Assembly (NCBI GenBank): GCA_017654935.2
Contig: CM065693.1
Coordinates: 20,127,591 to 20,191,590 of the forward strand
From: Phymorhynchus buccinoides
Taxonomy: Eukaryota; Mollusca; Gastropoda; Neogastropoda; Raphitomidae
DNA: 64,000 nt
Direction: 5' to 3'
Part shown: in pieces, positions 55,473-64,000 of the stretch
Numbering within the stretch: the stretch's first letter is position 1
How the letters are laid out: each line of letters opens with the position of its first letter
The notes under the pieces: model-generated
What the model saw: only the letters and a program-made list of their open reading frames with translations
Told to the model about the DNA's origin: nothing
The model's database searches: none
Program-made: the position numbers and the translations under genes

Positions 55473-56589
55473 AAGGGATTACATAAAGTGCACTACTCGG
55501 GAGAGGGGATTTGTGAAAGTACTGGTGGGGAGTGAAGAAGGGGATTTTGATTTTAGGGAGATAGTGGTTAGCTCCTGTTGACGTAGGGCAAGAGGCTTAC
55601 CATGACAGGTCTGAACTAATCTGAAAAGTGGGTGGGGTGGGGGATGGGAGGAGAGGAGAAGAAAGGGGGATAAGATGACAACCTCCTGTGTGATGTGTTA
55701 ATTTATGCGCCTCCTCTTGTTCATAACCATAGTATTATTCTGCTCTCTTTTGGTTCCTCAATTTGGAATTCCCTTCCCTCTGCCATTCAGTTATGCCCTT
55801 CCATCTCACGATACAAAAAGATGGTGCGGGCAAACATAATTTACAGCCCTGCTTAAATCCTGTGTCATTTTGAACGCACACTGTATAACTTTATTGCCTT
55901 GTGTACACCTACATGTGATATGCATGGTATATGTCAATTGAATGTTTACATCTCAGTTTTATGCTTTGTTTATTTGTTTGCCTTTAAACTGCTTGTTAAA
56001 TGTGTTTGGATTGATGTTGCTTTCACCTCCTACTTGTCATCAATTATTTGCTTCACTCTGTGTATTTTTTAAAAACAACATATTTTTTATATGTATGTAT
56101 AAACAATGTATGTGTGTATGAGAGAGAGAGTCAGAGAGAGAGAGAGAGAGTATGTTTGCAAACGTTTTTGGTTTCATAAATTTGTTTTTCTTTTATCCAA
56201 GGACAGATTGTAAGAATAGGCATCGCCTAAAATCTTTATCCTTGTCAAATAAAGTTGTCCAGTGTCCAGTGACCTTGTGACCAGTATCTTTCTCAGAGTT
56301 AATCTCACATGAACAAAAAATACAAACTCTTTCCCCCCGACTAACTCGTTTTTGAAAAGAGTGAAAGAGTTCAAATGAATTAAATTCTTGCGAAGTTTTC
56401 TTCTTTTTTTTTACGGCTAATATTTCTGAGAGTGAAAGAGTGCACATTGGGGATTAAATTTCTGGAGGAAAGTTTTCCAATTCGCTGAAGTAGGGTGGTG
56501 TGAACAGACCCGTTTCAACATGCACTGACCAGTGAATGACGAGGCTGTTAGGGCTTATCCTGGACCTTCCTCTCCTTTATACACATTTC

Positions 56590-58118
56590 ACAGAAGAGTG
56601 GAGCATTTAAAAAAAGGAAAACAAAATGGCAGATGCATTAACGTGCTCCCAGTTCATGCAAGATGAATGGGAGAGTAGGAGCATTTTTAATAAAAGGAAA
56701 ACAAGATGGCAGATGCATTAACGTGCTCCCAGTTCATGCAAGATGAATTGGAGAGTAGGAGCATTTTTAATAAAAGGAAAACAAAATGGCAGATGCATTA
56801 ACGTGCTCCCAGTTCATGCGAGATGAATGGGCGAGTAGGAGCATTTTTAATAAAAGGAAAACAAAATGGCAGATGCATTAACGTGCTCCCAGTTCATGCG
56901 AGATGAATGGGCGAGTAGGAGCATTTTTAATAAAAGGAAAACAAGATGGCAGATGCATTAACGTGCTCCCAGTTCATGCTAGATGAATTGGAGAGTAGGA
57001 GCATTTTTAATAAAAGGAAAACAAGATGGCAGATGCATTAACGTGCTCCCAGTTCATGCAAGATGAATTGGAGAGTAGGAGCATTTTTAATAAAAGGAAA
57101 ACAAAATGGCAGATGCATTAACGTGCTCCCAGTTCATGCTAGATGAATGGGAGAGTAGGAGCATTTTTAATAAAAGGAAAACAAGATGGCAGATGCATTA
57201 ACGTGCTCCCAGTTCATGCAAGATGAATTGGAGAGTAGGAGCATTTTTAATAAAAGGAAAACAAAATGGCAGATGCATTAACGTGCTCCCAGTTCATGCG
57301 AGATGAATGGGAGAGTAGGAGCATTTTTAATAAAAGGAAAACAAAATGGCAGATGCATTAACGTGCTCCCAGTTCATGCGAGATGAATGGGCGAGTAGGA
57401 GCATTTTTAATAAAAGGAAAACAAGATGGCAGATGCATTAACGTGCTCCCAGTTCATGCTAGATGAATTGTAGAGTAGGAGCATTTTTAATAAAAGGAAA
57501 ACAAGATGGCAGATGCATTAACGTGCTCCCAGTTCATGCTAGATGAATTGGAGAGTAGGAGCATTTTTAATAAAAGGAAAACAAAATGGCAGATGCATTA
57601 ACGTGCTCCCAGTTCATGCGAGATGAATGGGAGAGTAGGAGCATTTTTAATAAAAGGAAAACAAAATGGCAGATGCATTAACGTGCTCCCAGTTCATGCG
57701 AGATGAATGGGCGAGTAGGAGCATTTTTAATAAAAGGAAAACAAGATGGCAGATGCATTAACGTGCTCCCAGTTCATGCTAGATGAATTGGAGAGTAGGA
57801 GCATTTTTAATAAAAGGAAAACAAGATGGCAGATGCATTAACGTGCTCCCAGTTCATGCTAGATGAATGGGAGAGTAGGAGCATTTTTAATAAAAGGAAA
57901 ACAAAATGGCAGATGCATTAACGTGCTCCCAGTTCATGCTAGATGAATGGGAGAGTAGGAGCATTTTTAATAAAAGGAAAACAAGATGGCAGATGCATTA
58001 ACGTGCTCCCAGTTCATGCTAGATGAATGGGAGAGTAGGAGCATTTTTAATAAAAGGAAAACAAGATGGCAGATGCATTAACGTGCTCCCAGTTCATGCT
58101 AGATGAATTGGAGAGTAC
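56590..58118. repeat. 80-bp satellite, 19 copies
   Basis: ACGTGCTCCCAGTTCATGC recurs at exact 80-bp steps from 56641 to 58081. The rest of the unit is GAGTAGGAGCATTTTTAATA, AAAGGAAAACAA(A/G)ATGGC and AGATGCATTA. Four variable sites distinguish copies. Using them, copies 9-12 and 13-16 form two near-identical 320-bp higher-order blocks. The unit has stops in the + frames and is not coding. Confidence 0.96.
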
Positions 58119-58205
58119 AAGAAATCATCTGAACAACTGATATCTTCCAAGAAAGTTAATCTTGTAATACCTCACCATAGTTTGGGTTTGTTTCCCTTGC
58201 AGATA

Positions 58206-58788
58206 CAGTGAAACTTCCCTATTATGACCTTGAAGAATCAGCCCCCCCAAAGGTCTTTAGGGAGGGGTTATCATAGCGAGGTTGACACTTAGTAGTCCGG
58301 ATATGCTGGCGCGCGCGCGTGTGTGCGCGTGCGTGGTGTGTGACTGTGTGCTTCTCTATTAGTGTGTGTGTTTGCCGCAATAATGTAGCTCATGAACTTT
58401 GATTTCCCTTGCAATTTTGTGTCTTTTCTTATTAATATAATATTGTAATATTGTTTCAAATTTTGTGGTTATGAACAGGGCTTTGTTTAAATAATATTAC
58501 TTTATGTAAATTTGATTTGATTGTAGTGAGTCTTATGTGTATATTGTTAACTTATTTGTGTTTTATTGTCTATGTAAAGCGCTTTGAGCTCCCTGCAAAG
58601 GAAGTAAAGCGCTATATAAATGTTCAGTATTATTATTATTATTATTTATATGAAGGGACTAAAATATGTGAAAAAAAGGTGGCCCCAGTGGGGCCTTTTC
58701 ACTCGCTACTCGAGTCACCACCTGATTTCCACTCACAACAATCTTACAGTCTCATCGTAGAGGGAGTTGTAATACGGAGGTTCCATTG
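58206..58788. mobile_element. TA MITE (CAGTGGAACC family) apparently split by a retroposon
   Basis: A left half CAGTGAAACTTCCCTATTAT (58206-58285) and a right end GGAGGTTCCATTG (58776-58788) lie about 490 bp apart. Between them is GTAAAGCGCTATATAAATG...(ATT)n (58565-58645), a retroposon 3' end. The split reading is plausible, not proven. Confidence 0.5.
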
Positions 58789-59017
58789 TATTGGGAAAGG
58801 GGTTGGTGTGATGATGTTAAATATTTCAATATTAACATATATACGTCCTCTATAGCGCTTCAGTACTTGCCACCAGCGTGTATATATACGTCGCCGCTTA
58901 GTAGCGATATTGCCGCTTTAAAAAATCGCACGGCAAACCGGCGGTGCATGCGCAAGTAGTAGGTGGCAGTGAAGGGGTTAAATCGGTTGATGAGCAGAGG
59001 CACACACATGCATGCAC

Positions 59018-59069
59018 ACACGCACGCATGCATTCACACACACACACATACATACATACACACAGGCAT

Positions 59070-59129
<60 letters not shown>

Positions 59130-59419
59130 TCATTGCAAGGTACGCTACTGGTAATATCCAAAAACAAGGGAGAGACAGAGAGAGAAGGGGGGATGCATGT
59201 TTGGCTTTACCGGTTTTCCGTTGCCCAATATTGATGGCCTGGTTACGATCGGTATCAACTTTCTCTCCTTCACACATCCCATCATGCTGTTTTTTACGCC
59301 TGATGATCTTCTGAGTTATATTCCTTCGGAGTTTTTAATCCTGCATCTCTTTCCCTCTCACACCTAGCACTCCCCTGCGACCCATCTTCCATTTCCTGCC
59401 TTGACCTCTATCCTTATGC

Positions 59420-59456
<37 letters not shown>

Positions 59457-59746
59457 CTCTTGTTATTTTACACACACATGCATGCGTGCACAGACATATG
59501 CATGCACTTTCGCATTCATATGTACAATAAAACTCTATCTTCCCCTCCCCCTCTCTCCCTCTCTCTTTCTCTGTCTCTGTCACACACACACACACACATG
59601 CGCGTGTGCATGCACACGCGCACATAGACTTCTGCACACACCTTACATACACACACATATAACAACACACACAGACAGACAGACATGCATCCACGCATGC
59701 ACACACGCACACACGCACACATGCACACGCACATGCACACACGCGC

Positions 59747-59807
<61 letters not shown>

Positions 59808-59834
59808 CTCTCTGTCTCTCATTCCCCACCCACC

Positions 59835-59867
<33 letters not shown>

Positions 59868-60300
59868 TCTCTGTCTTGTCGGTCTCTCTCTCTCCCCCTC
59901 CCTATTCCCTCCTTTCCTGTCCTTTCCTCCTCCAAATGCCCTTATTCCTTTCATCCCTTTGTCAGTGAAGATCAATACCTGGATTTGGGGATCGATAGAA
60001 ACACACACTGTATTAGACCAGCTCTGATGCACAAGTTGGGGTGTGTGTGTGTGCGTGTGTTTGTGTGTTCATGTGCATGTTTGTGTGCTAGTGTCCGTGT
60101 GTATGTTTTGTGTGTGTTTGTGTGAGAGCACATGCTTATGTGTATGTGTGTGGTCTTTCGAACACACTAAGTGTGCATGTGCGCACGTTTGTATGTGTGT
60201 GTGCCTGCATGCATGTATTTGCGTGCATGTGTATGTGTTAGTGGATGCATGTGTGTCTCTGTGTGAGTTTCACACACATATATATATATCAGTGTGTTTG
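59018..60300. repeat. Compound (CA)n / (GT)n / CT low-complexity region
   Basis: CA at 59018-59127, GT at 59424-59453, CA at 59580-59803, CT at 59835-59900 and GT-rich 60038-60300. His-Thr and Cys-Val frames are artefacts. Confidence 0.92.
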
Positions 60301-60436
60301 TGTGCAAGAGCGATGGGGATGTGATTGAATTTGACAGCGTTGTTTTCGTGTAAGGTTTCAATATCTAGCTGTTGTTAACTTGTTGCATCAGGACTGGCAG
60401 TTTTCTTATAGAGTTTCTTTGCTCACTTGTTTTGGG

Positions 60437-60440
<4 letters not shown>

Positions 60441-60478
<38 letters not shown>

Positions 60479-60506
60479 AGAGAGAGAGGAGTGTTTTGGA
60501 GGGAGG

Positions 60507-60548
<42 letters not shown>

Positions 60549-60550
60549 AC
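60441..60550. repeat. (GA)n tract with G-run
   Basis: GA repeats with GGAGG interruptions, ending in G11 then GACTATAAGGCGCAAG, a scrap of the MITE-S terminus. Confidence 0.9.
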
Positions 60551-61357
60551 TATAAGGCGCAAGATATCGGAAACATGCTAGAAATGTTTTTTATCAGATA
60601 AACTAAGCTGGCGATGCAGACTGCATACAATCATTCCTTCAATATCCATGTCAGCATTCCTTTGTTGATCTGCTTATTTGAGATATGGTGGAACCTCCCT
60701 ATTAAGACCTTCCCTATTAAGACTCCCCCTAAAATGCGACCCAAACATGTTTCACCGATTTTTGTTGTTGTCATTCATATATGACTACTGAGTGTCGGTC
60801 CACCTCCCCATTAAGAGGTCTTAGTTCTAGTGTACATCTGAGTTCAAATTTAAAGGTCTTGGCTCTGACAAAGTCAGTCCGACTGTTTGACTATCTGTGT
60901 ATCTGTCTGTTTGTCTCTCATTCTCTTCGTCTGTCTCTTCTGTTTTCCTTTCTTCTCCCGTTTTCTCCCTAAATCCTCCTCCCAAACCTCCTCTGTTTTA
61001 TTTCTCTCTTCTCTCTCATTCTCTCCCTCACTTCCTCTTTTCCTTCATCCCTTTGTTCTCCCCTCCCCCCCCCCCTCTCTATCTCTCTACCCCTCCCTTC
61101 TCCAGCTTTCTATCCTGTGTCTACCCCTAGCCCCTTCATCCCTGTCTCTCTCTCTCTGTGTCTTCCTCTCTCAGTCTCTATGTCTCTCTATCTTTTTGTC
61201 GATTTTTCTCTTTTCCATTGCTTGACTTGATTGTTATTTCATTATGTCAATTTTTTGTTGTTGCTTGATGCTTGGTGTTAATGTGTGAGAGAGAGGGCAT
61301 GGTGCAAAGAAGCTATTGTAGCTTATCCAGTTTACCCTCAATAAAACATTCGTATTC

Positions 61358-61706
<349 letters not shown>

Positions 61707-62184
61707 TTACATATTCTAAATTAGAATTGGCGTCAGTCAGTCAGTCTGGTGCCAAACATCAAAGACACAGCTACAGAAAAGCTTTAAAAAAAAGTTATTG
61801 AACTTTAACTTTGACCGCCACATACCCTCGGGAACTGGCCATGCGTTAAGCGTCCTTATTTTTTTTATAGAACAGACTGACTGATCTTATCACCAAACAT
61901 GATGTTGCGTAATGCATACTGACATCCATGAAAAATGCTATAAAAAACAAACAAAAAACTTTTCTCTCAAACTTCTAATTGCTTTAGGATCAAACAAATA
62001 TTTGAACTCTCAAGGGCCCAGCCCAAGTTCAGCCCCAGAATGCTCATCTTGAATGACTGCAGTTTTCTTGCACAGTCCACAAATATTCGTTTTCAGTGAC
62101 ATGGGTGGAGGTTCTTGTTTTTTTATTTTATAGTTTTGCTCTTTTAATTGAAGTTTATTGTTTGACTTTTCATGAAAAGTGTTA

Positions 62185-62589
62185 TTAACTCATTCAAGTC
62201 GTTCCGGCCAAATATGTCTGGAATTAATAGACAGATGTCAATTTGATGCATTTGCTTCAAGGGAAGTAAATCTGTGTGTACACCATACCTTGGTCACTTC
62301 TAAAACTCGCTTCGCTCCCATAGACCACAATTTTACCTCTGACTTTGCTTTTGTAGTGGTTTGTTGTGGGGAAACCAATCGGTGTTGAGAGTTTTTCTAT
62401 GCAAAGTCTATATAGTCTGTATATATAAAAAGTCTGATCTACCACTTCCCTATGTCTAGACCTGAAGTAAAAACCTGTAATCTTCTTTCATTTTTCCTTT
62501 TGTTTATGTCTGTTTTGTTTGTGTGTATGGCTGGAGTGGTTTGTGAGGTTTTTTAATAATTCAAAATCGTTGCGATGCGAATGAGTTAA
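62185..62589. mobile_element. TTAA MITE family P3, copy 3, inverted, intact
   Basis: TTAACTCATTCAAGTCGTTC at left, GTTGCGATGCGAATGAGTTAA at right. Serves as the empty-site reference for the nested insertion at 53604. Confidence 0.88.
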
Positions 62590-63856
62590 TAAAGCAAATA
62601 CATCTACATGTTATTATATTTTTGTATTTCTCTGGGAAATCAGCACAGGAAAAAAATTGCTTAACTCATAATTGAAGGGACCGACATTTTATTTTGAGAT
62701 AGCCAATATTTTGAGTTAAAAAGACTTTTTAACATAGAGATTATTATACTGGGACCCAACATTATTGTGAGTTATCCAGTGTTTTTGAGTTATCCGTTCT
62801 CCACTGTATATTTATAGGCTGTTCTAAGGGTATGTCAACAAACAAACAACAATTAGCAGAAAAGAAACGAAAACGGAATTTTATTTAACCAGGGAACATG
62901 AGATAAGCAAGTTACATGCTTTTTTTCCACCCAGCCCTGGGTGAAAAATAGCGTTAGGGGCCAGCTAAAGGAAGGTATGTGAACAGGGGACAAATAATGA
63001 GCAGAATAATGATAACATTTCTACTGAGTTGGATTGTTTTCTTAATTTACTGAATTATTGTTTTAAAAGAATATTTTCGTTTAAGTAGGATTACTCCTAA
63101 AAGTGACACTGACAGTCTTTTCTTTTCTCCAAACCATTAAGGCAAATGGGGCCTCTCATTGTGAAATGAATGTGACTTCCCAAAGGAATCTTGCACTGTG
63201 GAATAAAGCCAACTTGCCACTTTGTCAACATCAAGTTGTTTACTTTTGTTTGTTTGGTTTTAATACTTTAATGCAAATAATGTTTGTTTGGTTGGTTTTA
63301 ATACTGAAAGCTATTGCAGCAAAAGGAAAAAAGTTTCAGTTTTGTTTTGCGTTTATTATATGGTGTATAAGGTTTAAAAAACCAAACCAGCCACTAAATA
63401 AACACACGCACAAACTTTTACATTGCAGCAAGTGTAAGAATTTAAAAAATAATTTATTATAGTAGTAGTAGTAGTAGTAGTAGTGTAATAGGGCAAGAAG
63501 TGGGCCTCTCGGCCCTTTCTTGATTGTTTAATTTGATTAAGTTTCACAATGATAGCATCGTTTGTATTTTTCAATCCCTTTAATTTTATTCATTTGTCGA
63601 TTTCTAATACAGACAAGTGAAACTGTTGCATTGTGCAGTATTTTATATTAATATCTTTTGTTTGCAGTATTTTTTATTTTTTATAAAAATAACAACAAAG
63701 AAGCGATTTTAAGCAAAATTTCCGAGTGCTGTCATTTCTTTGTGTTGTCCAGATGGAGACAGTCACTGCGTGTGATGCTGGCATAATTTGAGCATTTTTA
63801 GGGTAGGTTTGAAATATAGTTTCCAGGTTTTCAGTATCACAACAGGTTCTCAATAC

Positions 63857-63950
63857 CTCTGAAGCAACTCTGACACACTGCAGTGTCTCCTGTGGCTGGT
63901 TGTCTCCTGGTAAGTATTTGATCATCCACAGTGGACTCAATTCAAAGGCA
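63857..63950 (-). CDS. Possible antisense exon (weak)
   Basis: On the minus strand, CTTATTCTTCTGCACAG is a good acceptor ending at 63951. It is followed by an open frame reading AFELSPLWMIKYLPGDNQPQ, then ETLQCVRVASE, with a possible donor GAG/GTATTG at 63856. The frame stays open to 63674. The peptide is not low-complexity, unlike most chance frames here. I do not recognise it, and it could be a retrotransposon or chance frame. Confidence 0.2.
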
Positions 63951-64000
63951 CTGTGCAGAAGAATAAGATATATGATTGTGTGTAGGGAAGGGGAGACAAT

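Noticed and set aside
56590..58118. CRISPR-like array
   Set aside because: Units are contiguous 80-bp repeats without unique spacers, in an animal genome.
58898..60324. His-Thr and Cys-Val rich frames in CA/GT tracts (also 11674, 17439, 41292, 47059)
   Set aside because: Microsatellite translations; no conserved domain.
63103..63462. 119-codon plus-strand frame
   Set aside because: AT-rich and hydrophobic with no similarity, and no splice signals consistent with the host gene.

Overview
The window is animal (invertebrate) genomic DNA: about 64 kb from the middle of one intron-rich gene on the + strand, buried in AT-rich introns full of short transposons, satellites and very long CT/CA microsatellites. 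Seven well-supported coding exons (3701-45698) join in phase. They encode the acidic/linker region and most of the phosphotyrosine-binding (PTB) domain of an APBA/X11/Mint/LIN-10 neuronal adaptor. The PTB lacks the short insert I recall in vertebrate APBA1 and reads directly from RIK into APEGESQ, as in ecdysozoan X11/LIN-10. With the repeat content (U2- and tRNA-headed SINEs, TTAA MITEs, CT microsatellites), this suggests a lophotrochozoan, most likely a gastropod mollusc. That is inference. No prokaryotic or viral gene is visible.

Layout. 1-3700: upstream intron or 5' flank with dispersed repeats. 3701-3871, 6954-7322, 12710-12822 and 14991-15021: exons of the low-complexity N-terminal/linker region. 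17722-17760: a possible 39-nt cassette exon. 28109-28260, 44492-44578 and 45534-45698: PTB exons. 45699-64000: the next intron, more than 18 kb, with no further exon recognised. The rest of the PTB and the two C-terminal PDZ domains expected in this family must lie beyond the window.

Mobile DNA. A 5'-truncated non-LTR retrotransposon sits at 47506-49342 with a 13-bp target duplication. A decayed Tc1-like element occupies 20821-22239. At least five families of TTAA-flanked MITEs are present, plus TA-flanked MITEs (two termini classes), two or three TIR families with 5-6-bp target duplications, a U2-snRNA-headed SINE (two copies), tRNA-type SINEs, and a modular set of short retroposons. Several insertions are nested, and empty sites can be read inside the window.

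The most unusual feature is that exon edges of the PTB exons are duplicated as tandem arrays in the adjacent introns, splice sites included. Copies of the 5' edge of exon 28109-28260 lie upstream, copies of its 3' edge lie downstream, and copies of the 3' edge of exon 45534-45698 lie downstream. In both downstream arrays the first duplicated donor is in frame and the extension is open, predicting optional insertions of 33 and 50 residues in the PTB domain.
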